A DNA stretch of 64,000 nucleotides, from assembly GCA_012845835.1 (NCBI GenBank), contig JABAKD010000023.1, forward strand, positions 8,929,340 through 8,993,339. Reading direction: 5' to 3'. Position numbers and translations under genes: made by a program. A model generated the notes under the pieces. That model ran no database searches. It was not told the DNA's origin and saw only the letters and a list, made by a program, of their open reading frames with translations. Position 1 is the first letter of the stretch; every line of letters starts with the position of its first letter. This DNA comes from Undaria pinnatifida (lineage: Eukaryota > Sar > Phaeophyceae > Laminariales > Alariaceae). Below, piece by piece: positions 1-11,415 of this stretch.

Positions 1-577
1 TGCGTGTTTGCGTTTTACTCCACATCCACGTTTTTGGTGAGAGTATGGACCCCCTGGTGTGAAGAAAGCGCCTTACTTATAAAAACGTTTTGGCACACCT
101 ATTGCGTACCGAGTAGTATCCCTTTTCATACCCGCACGTGCTCGTCCTATCTATGGAGCCGTACACCACGGTAAGGATGCTTGGTTTTTTGCCCAAAACA
201 TTGATGTATGTGACTCGCTCGGCCCCTCAAGCGAGAAGATAGTCTCTTGGGAGACCAAGAAACGCGATATGTGTATTTTGTCGTAATCTTGGTGAAGAAT
301 GTAGCTGGTGCATCCGACCACGTATCATCCATCTGTCTGGCTTAACCAACAATTTTTCTGTCAAAAATACGAGTGTCTCTTGGTGAGTGTCTTATAGAGC
401 TCCTCGTGTGAGGGACCGTACGTAAGAACTTTTTCAACGTGTCTTACCTGTCACCGTCGTAGAAGGCATCTGCAACACCTCTCATGCCCCCCCCCCCCCC
501 CCCCCCCCCCCTCTCTCGTCGCCCCCACCCCTCGCTCTCGCCCAACGCAACAACGTTGGCTTCAACGACAATAACAG
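1..577. other. GST-1 intron sequence upstream of exon 4
   Basis: Inferred to be intron 3 of GST-1 because exon 4 follows with a proper acceptor. No exon recognised. Contains the poly-C tract. Confidence 0.6.
487..512. repeat. Poly-C tract upstream of GST-1 exon 4
   Basis: 26 consecutive C in the intron, 66 bp before the exon; it may be part of the pyrimidine-rich region before the acceptor. Confidence 0.9.
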
Positions 578-706
578 CTGGAGATGTGCAAAGCTCTGAT
601 GGCGGGCAAGCTGAAGGACTTGCTGAGCGACGTCGCCAGGAAGGTGGCCGCCAACAATTCCTCGGCCTTCTGTGTCGGGAACTCCCTCACCATCGCCGAC
701 CTACAG
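578..706 (+). CDS. GST-1 exon 4
   Basis: 43 codons between acceptor AACAG (ends 577) and donor GTTAAT (707). It reads LEMCKALMAGKLKDLL near the start and FCVGNSLTIADLQ at the end. Same length and phase as GST-2 exon 4. It encodes helices at the start of the C-terminal domain and the conserved TIAD turn. Confidence 0.85.
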
Positions 707-3700
707 GTTAATTCAGTTGTTTCCACTTTCATAATTCATAGTAAATTAACAGACGGGAACCGAGTATTTAGAGTACAGGCAGGAAATTTGAACACGAACC
801 CTTCGTTAATGATTGGGAGGGAAATTCAATACACACCTTCGGGAGGCTGTCACGCCTGTCTGGGTAGGGAAAATCATGCTACGTCTAACATGTACCAGAG
901 TATCTTCTATCCATGTCCGGGTTAGTCAAGGTGTTGTACGTTTGAAACGATATAGACAGTGAGCGGGTGGTTACGAGAGCTCTTTACGCGCTATGATCGA
1001 CTACAATGTTTTGTGCTTAGTGATTCCACGATCGCGTGTGTCTGCAGGAATCTACTGTACAGTCACCTCCGTGGGAAAATTATTACAGAGTACTCGAACG
1101 TGCGCAGTGCGTATCGAAGATCGTGGACCGTGAAAACACGCTGCCAAAACGAGTTTTTTTTTCATCATTTTGAAGTTCCCTTTTTTACATGTAGTTCCTT
1201 CCCTTTTCTCAAGCGAAGCATCTGTGTTTGTCTTCCCAAAGCCAAACCTTCTGACACAACAAAATCCTCCCGCCCTTTCTTCCCATGCACGGGCACTACG
1301 TCATCCTTAAACCCTCTTCAAATTTGTCGACAGCTCCACGCCGTTGTCGCCACCGTTCAGAGCGGGTTCCTTGCCGGAATCCCAACCACCATGGTGGAGG
1401 CCATCGCCCCCTCCCTCGAGGCCATCGACAACGCCGTCACCCAGCACCCCAAGGTTGGTTGTTTTGATCTACACGGTATCATAATCTCGGGGCCTAACAA
1501 GAATTTGTTTTGGGAGATAAACGTGCGGGTGATACTTTCAGAGGGAGACATTTCCATCCCAACAACCGCATTTCCATGCCAACAACCGCGGCAGCCGACG
1601 TCGCGCCCGCGTTTCCCGGCTATCGACAGCGCCGTAGTCCAACGCCCCGAGGCTGGCTGTGTCGACACACACGGTATCACTATGTCGGAGCCTCGCATGA
1701 TTGGTTGGGGGAGAAACATGAGGGTGACCTAGTTATGCTAACAGAGGTGTGAAGGGGAGAGACATTTCCATCCCGAAAACCGCGGTAGCCGACGTCGTGC
1801 CCGCCTTTTGAGGCCATCGACAACGCCGTAATCCGACACCCCAAGATAGTTATGTCGACCCACATGGTATCATGGTGTCGAGGCCGCGCGCGGGTGCTCG
1901 GGAGAGATACGTGACACGGTGATGGCGTTACACTTGCGGAGGTACGAGAGAGGCATTTCCATGCGGAAAACTGTGGTAGCGAACACTTTCCTCGCCTTTG
2001 ACCCCTTTAGAGCCCTTAAAGCCGCTCCCTCTACAGAATACTTCAAGTAATTTTGTCCCAAACTGGGGTTCCCATCTGCGAAGGAGTCAAGGCCATCTCG
2101 ACAACGTCGTCATCCCGAACCCCCAAAGACCAACGACGCGTGCTACGACAGAGGGGTCCACCGCTTCTTGTCTGGGGTTCCTCAATTTCGGGAGCTTAAG
2201 ACCCCTCCCGAAAAATGATATGAAAGAAAATAATACTGCCACCTGATGAAAATACCATGGCCTGGATACACAACAAGACCCATGCCCAAAAAAATGGACA
2301 TTTTCCGACGATTTTGGGTTAAGGAGCCCCGCCTTTCGTAAACCATTTCACACGAAAATTGATACCTCTATCGTAGCATGCGTCCAATGCTACGGTAAAG
2401 GAAGGGGGGGGGGTGGATTACCCCCTCTTGGCCACTTTTTTTTCGGTTGCTCGGTGTCGCTTGCGCGAGGGCCCCCCACTGTCCCTTCGACGGATCACAA
2501 GCTTTCGCTCTGCAGTTTTGACATTCTCGAACACTCATACGAAAAGAGGCGGTTAGCCGCGAGCGGGCTGCAACAAAAAGTATCCCCGAACGTGTTTTTG
2601 TCAGTGAGGTGCAGAGTCCCGCGCGCGAGTATGATGTGGTATGATGTGGTATGATGTGGTATGATGTGGTACGATGTGGGACACTCAGACCAGGTAGTGA
2701 AAATTGTGGGTACCTCGCTGCCGTAGCCTTGATCCAAAATACGTTTCACACCAGGCGCCAGTCTCGGCCAGCCGGGTATATGACCAATAGAGTCGCTAGT
2801 ACAATGAGACTTATGTCGTACCTAAGGCATGCACGGTACGCTTCGAAGCTATCAATGCCCGCGTCATCCGCCCTCGAGGTCAGTTTTGAACCCTTGTGTC
2901 CAGTCTCGGGCCGGTAAGATGTACGTGGAGCTGGCGTAAAACATGCCGTACTAAGGGATGCCAGATATCGACACTGAAACCGCCTTACGCAGTTTGGAGT
3001 TTGCGTGGAGAAGCAGGAAGGTAAGTTCGTACGCGTTCATCGTTTGGAGAATGCGGTTGTACCCTGCCAAACAGTTCGTACTAGTCAGGCATGTCTTAGA
3101 GCTATTCAACAGTGTTGCGTTATAGTATGTCGGGCCTTGGGCAAGGAATTGCGTAGCTGCCTTTTGGTGTACCTGGCCAGAGTGACTTGGTTGTAAGTCT
3201 GTCCGTAGGTATGGCTTGGCTGCTTCGCTGTCTTAATGTCAATACCGGTTGTAGTGTCTGAGCGGGAAGTCGTCTGGCTACTGGACTCCTCAGCAAGGTG
3301 TTACCCCCGCCCTCAGTTGCCGTGGCTTGTCTGCTTCGCCGTCTACAAGTCAATATCAGCTATAGGATGTCGTGGGGCTACTTGATTTTTCAGCAAGGCA
3401 TTACCCCCGCTCTCCACACAACACACAGAGAGAAACCACTTTCCTGTACGTGGTATGTCAGTGTTTCGCCTCGCCCACCGCCATCCCCCCACGCACTCAC
3501 CTCGTATCTTGGGCGTCGTATTTCCAGTGTCTCCCTCATCACTCTCCTTTGAGGAATATTGTCACTCTGGTGTTTCGCCCCCCCCCCTCCTCAGCACGCT
3601 CGAACACTCTTGAGTGATATAGCACGTGTCTCCTGGGTTGGATATGTGCCACAACTATCCTGCACAACATACCTTTACGACTGATGTAGGAGTTTTGATG

Positions 3701-4985
3701 TTATCGAGATGGTGATCTATCCGGGGTGTAACAGCTTGTCCCACACTGTTTCCATGCAAGGTGCCTTTCTAAAGGAACACAGCATTTTCCTCAATCCATC
3801 TCCGCCACACCCTCCCTGTTGCGTTACTGGTGCCGACCGTACTACGTTTCTGCCTCTGAAGCGTGGTACAATAAAGGCGCACCACGTTTTTCTGAGGTTC
3901 CTCCGTGTAAGAGCTTAAGACATGTCCTTCTTAACCCGAAAATGACTGATTCGGAGAAAAACAAAACGGCCCACCGGATGGAAAATCCCATCGCCTAGGT
4001 ACACGACGAGAATCATGCAAAACAAATAACCTATTTTCGACGATTTTGGGCTAAGGAGCGCCGCCATCCAGAAACCTTTTCGGACGGAAATCGCTACCTC
4101 TATCGTAGCACGCGTCCAACCCCAAGCCGTGTCTATCCCACACATGTCATATACAGTTTATCTCCAATGTAGCTAGTAGTGCATCATTATGGGGGGCATG
4201 AGCTATCCTTATCATCCATATCTCTACAACTCCCTCCGTGTCAACCTTGCTGGCGAAGGCGTACGGACGCATGTGGAGGTGGAGGTGCACTAGTTGTCTT
4301 CAGAAGGCCCTCACTCAACGATATATGTCCCGTCAATCCAAAGTCGGTTTACGTACAGATATCCTTTTTAAGTGACGAAACCCATTTTCGAACAATAATT
4401 GTCTTTCGAGGGTTAACCCCATGGACAAGGCATACAGCCGAAAACACACATGTGGGCCATATCTGCAAAAAAGAGAACGGACGCATGCATAGCTAGAGGG
4501 AGCAGTTTTCGTCCGAAATGGTTTTTGAACGACTGGGCTCGTTATCCCGAGATCGTCGGAAATGGGAAAACTTTTTTTTTGCACGATTATCGTTGCGCAC
4601 CTAGGCCATAAGAATTTTGATCCGGTCGCAGTTTGTATTTTCCCGAAATCAGTCTTTGGGAAAAGGTCATAAGCTCCCAAACCGAGGAACCTCAGAAAAG
4701 GAGTGGTGCACCTCTATTGTAGCACGCGTCAACGGAATTGCTCTCAAATGTTCGGTTAAGGAGCCCCGTCGTTCAGAACTCGTTTCAGCAAAAACGTGCT
4801 GGCTGCTATCGTAGGACGCGTCTACGACCGACGCTTCGAGAGCTATCTCACTCATATTCCAAGTTGTTTGATCCCCCCAAGCGACTGGTGATGATGTAAA
4901 GGGAGTTAATGTATACCTGAATATCTCTACAACTCCCTCATTGTGTACCTTGCAGGTGAAGGCGTACTACGCTTCGAAGGAATGA
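578..4985 (+). CDS. GST-1: sigma-like glutathione S-transferase, last three exons (5' part outside window)
   Basis: Three exons join in phase 0: 578-706, 1334-1453 and 4956-4985, giving the last 92 residues of a GST. All belong to the all-alpha C-terminal domain, which forms the hydrophobic co-substrate site; the glutathione-binding N-terminal domain lies off the left edge. The motif SLTIADLQ carries the conserved N-capping S-x-x-D type turn of GSTs, followed by LHAVVATV and a short tail VKAYYASKE-stop. Introns begin GTTAAT and GTTGGT and end ACAG and GCAG. Exons 4 and 5 match GST-2 at 32 of 43 and 31 of 40 residues, so the two are paralogues. No frameshift or stop interrupts what is visible, so it may be functional. 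Cytosolic detoxification or isomerase role is family knowledge; the substrate is unknown. Confidence 0.82.
1334..1453 (+). CDS. GST-1 exon 5
   Basis: 40 codons between acceptor GACAG (ends 1333) and donor GTTGGT (1454). It begins LHAVVATVQSGFLAGIP and ends AIDNAVTQHPK. Same length and phase as GST-2 exon 5. Its 3' end and the start of the next intron are repeated three more times downstream (to 2128) in decayed form. Confidence 0.85.
1417..2128 (+). repeat. Tandem block: end of GST-1 exon 5 plus intron start, four units
   Basis: The last part of exon 5 (..CGAGGCCATCGACAACGC..) and the intron after it recur at 1606-1651, 1806-1845 and 2091-2128, spaced about 190-280 bp. After each copy comes the same intron text (ACACGGTATCA.., GACATTTCCAT..). 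Unit 1 has the working donor GT; in the others the matching positions read GC, AT and AC. The fourth spacing is longer because a TTAA-type element (1998-2090) sits in it. Confidence 0.8.
1998..2090. mobile_element. TTAA-type mini-element copy (diverged)
   Basis: Left TTGA then CCCCTTTAGAGCCC; TACTTCAAGTAATTTTGTCC in the body; right GCGAAGGAG then TCAA. Same family as the nested insertion at 31278. Confidence 0.65.
2135..2384 (+). mobile_element. MITE-1 copy 1 (intron 5 of GST-1)
   Basis: Full length, 250 bp, with ends GACGCGTGCTACGA.. and ..TATCGTAGCATGCGTC. Flanks CAAC and CAAT are a near target duplication. Internal landmarks shared by the family: CCTCAATTTGGGAGCTTAAG, CCATGGCCTAGGTACAC, GACGATTTTGGGTTAAGGAG. 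Confidence 0.85.
2410..2735. repeat. Palindrome-ended repeat (family P) copy with (ATGATGTGGT)n
   Basis: GGGTGGATTACCCCCTCTTG, a GCTTGCGCGAG hairpin at about 2458, CCCGCGCGCGAGT at 2618, then about five ATGATGTGGT units (2630-2677), then GCCGTAGCCTTGATCC. The same order occurs at 51455-51885. Confidence 0.68.
3858..4116 (+). mobile_element. MITE-1 copy 2 (intron 5 of GST-1)
   Basis: Full length; left end degraded (GAAGCGTGGTAC), right end TATCGTAGCACGCGTC intact, all internal landmarks present. Confidence 0.82.
4216..4270 (+). pseudogene. Decayed copy of GST-1 exon 6 with its acceptor region
   Basis: The text TATCTCTACAACTCCCTC and the following CCTTGC.GG.GAAGGCGTAC match 4926-4975, just before and in exon 6. 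Here the acceptor CAG reads CTG and the coding part diverges after a few codons. It lies between two MITE-1 copies. Confidence 0.7.
4480..4730 (-). mobile_element. MITE-1 copy 3, with target duplication AACG
   Basis: Full length in reverse orientation. AACG at 4476-4479 and 4731-4734 flank it exactly. Directly followed by a second, partial copy: a right-half fragment on the + strand (GGTTAAGGAGCCCCGTC .. GGACGCGTC) to 4823. Confidence 0.85.
4956..4985 (+). CDS. GST-1 exon 6 (terminal)
   Basis: Nine codons and a TGA: VKAYYASKE-stop, after acceptor TTGCAG. Too short to call alone; the call rests on the match to the GST-2 terminal exon VKAYYDSIKA-stop at 44475-44507 and on phase 0. Confidence 0.78.
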   Translation: MKAYYASKE

Positions 4986-6404
4986 GCGTTATAGGTGCTG
5001 CGTGGGGGAGGAGTGACGGTCCACACACCAAGGGGTAGAGGGGAAGCTTTGAGCTAGGGGAGAGCGGACGACCACGGCGAGGCACACAGCCTGGGCACCG
5101 GCCGCTAAACGCGAGGCGACAATGTTCTTTGGTTGATGTGCGTTACGAAATTATTTGCACGAACGTGTTGGGTTGTCGGCCTATATGTTGAATTAGGGTG
5201 TGCGTTGACGAGCATCTTAAGCCAAGATTGCCAAGCAGGCGCTTTGTTCTTGGGGAGCTAGGGGTCTGGAGGACCGGGGGAGTTTCGCTCTTCTTTAAAG
5301 TTTTTTGCTGAGGTATTGTACACCGTAAATCTATAGCAGAGTGCCTTCTGTTAGAGAAGGCTGGGGGTCAGGGAAGACGGGGTTTATGCTCAAGGGGTCG
5401 CTAATTTGCCGTCTTTGTCGCCCTCTCGCTTGTCCGTGACGCTAGCTCATGAAGAACGCACCACATTTTGAAGTTATGTTGGTGTGGCAATCACAAAGTT
5501 TCGTGGTCATGGCCTAGTCGGTGATCACAGGGCAGACGTCTGTATAAACCCCCTCGTGTGAGCCCTCTCCGTCTAGAAGCGTCGGGGTTTAGTATGTAGT
5601 TGGTTTCCACGTGATGGGACGAAGGGAGGCCCCTGTTGGCCGGTCTCGACCAGATTGTATATTGAAGCAGGTATCGTTTTTCTGCAGTTGTGTGTTGTAG
5701 CAGTGAAGGGGACAAGGTTTTGTTGTATGACAGTGTCTGTAATGTCATATTGTAGGCCGGAGGGGGCGGGGGGGGGCGGGGGGGGTAGAGGAGCAGGAAG
5801 CTGTGCTGATGAGCAAATGATTTTGGGGAGAGAATGCTTGTTGATTATGATATATCTCTGTAATGAAACGTTGGATGTCGGTAGCCTTGGTTTTCGCTCA
5901 CAGTGTACGGATGGAACTATTGAACTGGCAGTAGAAGTGCCAATAGTTGCCGGTACCTGCCTCGCTGTTACTCAAGAGTTTTCCGAGCATACTCGGATGA
6001 TTCCTTAGTCTTGTGTATGTTGATGTTGCGCTTTACGTACACTGCTGCCACGCTTACCTTGCTGTTGGTTTTGTCTGGGGGTGTGTTTAAGTGTTTGTCT
6101 TGATAATAGTGTGGTTTGCTGTGGGGGTGTGTAGTGCCGCAAACCGCATGCATGCATGCATGCTCCGGTGCGGGTATGTCGCTGGTAGAATGCAGAATAT
6201 ATATGTGAAAAGTGCGTTGGCGTCACAATGTTGACTCCTGAGGCAACGCAAGAACAATCAATCAAGAAATCACTGCCCCAAAATGGCGCCCGTCGTTACC
6301 CGGATCGCACCGGGATGTTGATGCCGTCCACGCGTTCTCGGTTGGCGACACATGCGCTAGAATGGAGGTGAATCTAATCTTGTGTGCGACTTCTCACATG
6401 AAGT
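4986..6404. other. GST-1 3' flank, gene-free
   Basis: Probably holds the GST-1 3' untranslated region in its first few hundred bases. G-rich run at 5760-5787 and CATGCATGCATGCATGC at 6147-6163. Nothing else recognised. Confidence 0.5.
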
Positions 6405-6690
6405 GCTCTATACTACACACTATACCATAGACTATACTATAATACTCCGGCGTATATACTATACTCTATACTATACTTTATTGTGTTCTCTATACTTTAT
6501 ACGCTATACTATATACTACCTTATACTTTGTTGTATTCTCTATACTTTATACGCTATATTATGTATTCTACACTATACCCTATACTATACTCTATACTAC
6601 CAGGTGCTCTCTATTATATACGTAGTTCGTACTACAATCTACTCTATATACTCTATGATATACTCTGTACTATAAAACTATATACCTAGA
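6405..6690. repeat. TATACT-rich simple repeat
   Basis: Nearly 300 bp of CTATACTATACTC / TATACTTTAT units; reading frames here are Tyr/Leu/Ile strings from repeat translation. Confidence 0.85.
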
Positions 6691-6774
6691 CCTCGCCCCC
6701 CTCGGACGTCTCGCTCGGCATATCCTCCCCCCTCTCAGCCCTTCTCAGCCCGTAATTGCCAAAAAGAAAATTAG

Positions 6775-7407
6775 TTGCTGGGGAAAAGAACCGTCCCGAA
6801 GTTTCTTGCCTTCCTTGCTTTCCCTATAATTCTTAGCTCTCATTCTCTGATCTTTTTCCTGCTTGCTCTCGCAAATTTTTATTTCGCGCTTTCAGCAACT
6901 TCTTTTTTGTACTTTTTACATTTGAAGTTGGCCAATTGCTGGCTGTTGAGAGGGAATTGCCGTTGACGGCTGCAAACAAATTGATTTTGAAATTTGCCGG
7001 ATCGGCAATAACAATTTGAAGTTGAAATTTACGAAGCGGACCAAGGCTAGTGTGGGAGGAGACTCCGCCAACAGTGGGGGTGGTGGAGGCTCAGGATCAG
7101 GCGTGTGGACGCTGGTCGGGCAAGAACGGGACTCAGCTTCTTGTGGCAATCCTCATTGGCCGTGCCCGAGCAAGGGTTGTGACGGCTTCCTCATCGCACG
7201 AAATAGAAAAAACAGGAGTTCCCAGTACGCTGTCTGCGACACCGGCAGTGAGTGACGACCCTTCCACGTGCCAAGCTTTTCATGACCTTAACAAGAAGCA
7301 CTGGGGAAGCGGCGACAACCCTCGTGTATGTGACTGGTGTGACGCGGGCACCTGTGATTCACCTTCGATCGGCGTCCCTAACGAAGGAGCTGAGAGCTTG
7401 ACGGAAC
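6775..7407 (+). CDS. Possible unassigned exon ending at a strong donor
   Basis: From 7050 one frame stays open to a consensus donor GTGAGT at 7408. It includes FHDLNKKHWGSGDNPRVCDW and CDAGTCDSP, a small cysteine cluster (C-x2-C-x4-C). The overlapping frame from 7016 reads LKFTKRTKASVGGDSANSGG with a Gly run. The region 6775-7010 is AT-richer and pyrimidine-rich. I do not recognise the family. It may be a fragment of a mobile-element protein or a host exon; no partner exon was found. Confidence 0.3.
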
Positions 7408-7817
7408 GTGAGTTTCATTTCTTCGTGTTGTTGGAATGTGATGTTTGCTGTCAGCTACTATACTACTGAAATGATGCTGAGAGTTTGTTCCCGTTGTCAG
7501 TGTGTTCAGCGCCGTGCGACATAGGTAAGACACTAGATATCAACACCGTGCATTTTCGGTAGTGCTGCGTTGAGTGTTGGCTGAGTGTGCTGCAAGTTGT
7601 GCGCAATAGACTAGGTGGTTTTGGGTGTTGGTGAACTCAAGCGAATCCTGTTTCAAATAATGATGCACATTGAAATTTACATGGTTTGACCTTGTGTGCC
7701 GTTTGCTGTAGCATGTGTGTGCTACACCAGCGTGGTCTAACTACTACACGGTGTGGAAGCTGTGCTTGGGGACGCGTAGCCTTAACAAACTCAAGTTCGC
7801 CTTGGTGGTCACGGAGG

Positions 7818-8280
7818 GCAGTCCCGTCGTCGGGGTAAGCATGTTGTACTAGTTGTCTACACAGTGACGTTGCGTGCTGTGATTTCTTTTTCATGTGTAC
7901 AACCAAACACACTTTTTGTGTGTACGAGTACGTGTACGGGGCAGTCCCGTCATCGGGGTGTAAGCGGGGGTTGTACAACGTACAACCAAACACACTTCAT
8001 GCATGTACGACTACGAGTACGGGGCAGTCCCGTCGTCGGGGTAAGCGGGGGTTGAACAAGTGGTCCATGCAGTGACGCTTTGCGCTGTGATATAAACACA
8101 CTTTTTGGATGTACGACTACGACTACGTGGCATCTATACATGTAAGACGCAATGAAAACGGGCAAGTCCCATCACGGGGGTCAGCCAGGGTTGTAAAAAT
8201 GGTCCTTGCAGTGATAAATACCACAGCAGCAGGTCCTTGCAGTGATAAATAACGCAGCAGCGTGATACCATCAGCACCAG
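7818..8280 (+). repeat. Tandem repeat of about 80-140 bp, four units, with a fifth beyond the transposon
   Basis: Units start near 7818, 7938, 8020 and 8156, each with GGGCAGTCCCGTCGTCGGGG-like text, then GCAGTGACGCTTTGCGCTGT and ACAACCAAACACACTT, then GTACGACTACGAGTAC. A fifth unit (AGCAGTCCCGTGATTGGGG) is at 9369-9490, after the TA-flanked transposon. Confidence 0.75.
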
Positions 8281-8288
8281 TCGCAGTA

Positions 8289-9307
8289 CAGTCAACCCCG
8301 CTTTAAAGACACACCGCGTTTTTGGGAGTGTCTTTAACGCGGGGAAGTGTCTTTAGGGTTCCGGGGCCACTAACTCACCGTCCCCGGGGCCAATGGAGGT
8401 GAAACATATGTCAAAATACGCGCATGTGAAGCAGGAATGCGACCACGAAACTGTGTTGCTTAAAAACTACAACACGTGATTTGAAAGGCCGCAACACTAC
8501 AGCTGTAGTACACTCCAATACTTTACACAATTTGAATTTCCCTCCACCACCGAAACGCGGGAAGGAGTGCAGCACGACCTATTGTAATGTGTACGGCAGT
8601 GCGCTGTTGTTGATGCAGGATCTTGCTGTAATGTGTACGGCAGTGCGCTGGTGTTGTTGCAGGCTTTTCTTATTGTCAAGGCGTTATCCTCACGTTGAAC
8701 ATCATGCCCGAGATATCGCGAACACACCTGAGACACATCAGTTCGTTGGAACTACCTCTGATACGATACACGCAAGTTACCTGCCACATAGGGACCAAAC
8801 AAACCCAGTAGACCCCTTAGAAGGACACTAGGAAACTGTCGGTAGCGCAGACCACAACATACAAAAAAATCGGGCAAATACACCGAAAAGAGGACACCGT
8901 TCTTCCCCAAAGGTCAACACGAGGCAAAAACACAAAACAAAAATACAAAAAATGAACTCCACGAGAAAGGCAAAAGCCCCAAACTTTGACTGCCTGACAC
9001 GAGTTGAGACTTTTGCTGGCACGTGGGTTCGCCACATGGCTTCAAACCGGCAGCTGACGACCCGCCAGCAGATGGGAGGAATCTCTCCATACCCAAACGC
9101 GGTAGTGCGGGCTGCAGCAGACCACTGTCGATGTTATACAGCAGTGTGCTGCCCCAGCAAAAAAAAATTGGGGGGGGCCGCAAAGTGGAAAATGTACACC
9201 CCCCCCTTACTATTGTGCATCTGCGGGGCACCATGTTCTGGGAAAAAAATGTGTCTTTATAGCGGGGAGTTTCCTTAAGAAGAGTGTCTTTAAAGCGGGG
9301 ACGACTG
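8289..9307. mobile_element. 1.0-kb non-autonomous DNA transposon, TA duplication
   Basis: TA|CAGTCAACCCCGCTTTAAAG at the left and the inverse CTTTAAAGCGGGGACGACTG|TA at the right. The inverted ends run on for about 60 bp in diverged form: GTGTCTTTA.AGCGGGG blocks recur inside both ends. A TA target and CAGT start are typical of the Tc1/mariner/pogo group. No reading frame inside resembles a transposase, so it must have moved with a partner's enzyme. Placed between units of the 120-bp repeat array. Confidence 0.78.
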
Positions 9308-9368
9308 TACACACTGGAGGTTGATATATCGATATAGAATTAAACAGAAGCTGAAGTTAACCTGGGTG

Positions 9369-9490
9369 GTGCTGGAGAGCAGTCCCGTGATTGGGGTTAG
9401 CGAGTTGTTCATGTAGTGACCCGGTGTCCTACTACTGTTACTCATTTTTCATACAACCACATAAACTCTTTGTATTAACGTGTACAAGTA
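9369..9490 (+). repeat. Fifth unit of the AGTCCCGT repeat
   Basis: Shares AGCAGTCCCGTGATTGGGG, TGTAGTGACCCGGTGTCC and ACAACCACATAAACTC with units at 7818-8280. Confidence 0.65.
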
Positions 9491-9635
9491 GGGTGCGCAA
9501 CCTCTTCTTCAGGAATCGCAGTACACGTCGGTCGTAATAGTATTGATAGCAGCAGCAATACAGTAGTACGGAACAATAATAAGACACGTCCCAATAAAAA
9601 CTCACTCATATGGTATATTACGAGTACCAACAACG

Positions 9636-9705
9636 CAGCTTGCAAATATGAGTATTGACCTGAAATTCGTCAAACTCACGGCTGACGTCCTTGAAAATTA
9701 GTTAT
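9636..9705 (+). mobile_element. Mini-ORF element copy 1
   Basis: GTACCAACAACGCAGCTTGC then ATG 9648 opening MSIDLKFVKLTADVLEN-stop. The same DNA and peptide recur at 24555 and (reverse) 31480. Confidence 0.65.
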
Positions 9706-10030
9706 ATAATAATATATACATCAGGTACTGACTCTTACCCTTCGTTGTCGGTATTCCGCCGGTAGGCCTTATATAGCAGTATACCGGGGCTCACGCTTAC
9801 CAGTTGCGACTGTGAATCCCGTTCGCTCCTGTCCCAGTTGTGGTTTCATAGGTGTTAGCAACGTTGTGGTACCAGGCAGGGCTTTGCCCATAAACGACCG
9901 CTTTCATTACAACAGTGTTAAATTGTACGACTTCCTTTCAAACTTTGGAAACCGACGACAGCTACGTGGCCTTACTATTTTGAACATTCACTGAACGCTA
10001 GGTATTCCCATCCGTTGTTGTCGTTTGCAG

Positions 10031-10200
10031 AAGCCCTGGGAAGCAGTCGCCGAGGGCCGCCAAGTCGGCGAGGACATAGTGCACCGGCGACATCAAGGTC
10101 GGTGACCTCCTGAAGAAGGCAGGCTACCACTTGCTCGATATACATCCCGCATTCCATTCCCACAGTGCCAAGAGGGCGTTCGACATCGAGGTACGTTCTA
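10031..10200 (+). pseudogene. Frameshifted exon remnant, possibly rhodanese-like
   Basis: After acceptor TTTGCAG the frame reads KPWEAVAEGRQVGEDIV; about one base out of frame it continues GDIKVGDLLKKAGYHLLDI and HSAKRAFDIE before a consensus donor GTACGT (10201). LLKKAGYHLLDI followed by a short charged segment resembles the start of a rhodanese domain (normally ..LLDVR..), but the Arg is His and the active-site loop is not present. The single-base shift (near 10080) means it is not translatable as it stands. Identification is tentative. Confidence 0.38.
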
Positions 10201-10204
10201 CTCT

Positions 10205-11124
10205 TATCTTGCCTCCTGTGTGTCACGAGTCGAGATATCCATGTCTCTTGCTCAAGACTAGGGGATAGCGTGCGGATATAGTCTATGAAGTGCGGCTCTT
10301 CTTCCAAGTACCAAGAGCAAGTACAACAATACCACAACAATTACTAACAACGAAAGAAGGAGCTCCAATAGTTTGGATGGTTACGACGTCTGCTGGAGAG
10401 AAGTACGAATACTTTTTTACACATACATACTTATCGACGTCCTCCCGCTATGCTTCAACGTTTGCGGACAGATTCACAAGATCATCGACAAAAAACAAGA
10501 GCGCAAGGTGCTGGGTACCTCCGCTGAGGAGGAGTCCAAGCAAGCCTGCATGCTCCTTCGGAAGCAATGTTGACAGCACATTCTTTATAGAACGTTGAGT
10601 TGTGGTTTCTATATACCAGCATCGTTTTTTGAGCACTATGCCTAAATGCATGCTCTTCGTCCTTCGGAATACAAATGTAGTTCACATGTTTGCGGTGTGT
10701 GCGTTCAAGTTCCTGCTTTCAGCATGTTTTTTTTGGCACTGCGCTCCTTTACATCTTGAGTTGTAGTTTTCCTGTCTCTGCCCTTGACAAGCGCGTGTCT
10801 GGTGTTTATGCACTGCGATAATTTAGTTTTGATGATCGACTTAGAGAGAGCTACTAATAAGTGTACAGGTGCTACCTGAGAGGTGGAAGGATATGCCAAG
10901 CAAGTCCTCCGACGTGCCCATCATGGACTGGGCGAATGGATGATAATAACATAATAACATAATAACAAACGCATAACCATAATCGTCTCCATCGTTTACC
11001 GTTTATGGACCTCTTGGCATTTTCAAGTCGCCAGTTGCGTCATTTGTGCTTCTTTTCCGACGTTCTACTGAATGTCCGTTCCTCCTTCCGCGAGCGAAGC
11101 CCTTGTACTCTATACCATAGAAAC
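10205..11124. other. Gene-free stretch
   Basis: After the frameshifted exon remnant. A frame around 10373-10573 (KKQERKVLGTSAEEESKQAC) looks protein-like but is unplaced. ATAATAACATAATAACA at 10941-10967 is a short tandem repeat. Confidence 0.4.
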
Positions 11125-11415
11125 GGTCGCCCCCGGTGGCGTATGAGGTTATCCTCGAGCCTGTGGTGTAGGTCAGTTTCGTGAGTTCGAGTCCCCCCGA
11201 GCGCATACTCATACATTCGCAAAGGGACTATTTATTGTGCACAAGTTGACTTGCGGAAAGCGCGAAAGCGTGGGTTGGCAAACCCTCGATAAAACATCGA
11301 CGAGCGCGCAGTGGGATTGCCGAACCATATGAATGATACGAGCGAAAAAAAAAACGACGAGAAGAATCGGGGGGGGGGGGAGAAGAGACAACACTCCTGT
11401 GACCTGGTAGAAAAA
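11125..11415 (+). mobile_element. tRNA-derived SINE-like element (SINE-A)
   Basis: GGTCGCCCCCGGTGGCGTATG opens a tRNA-like head. Box A TGGCGTATGAGG (11137-11148) and box B GAGTTCGAGTCCC (11183-11195) are 35 bp apart, as in RNA polymerase III promoters. The body continues GTGCACAAGTTGACTTGCGG and ends with CTGTGACC and an A-rich stretch. Two further copies lie on the - strand. Confidence 0.75.
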
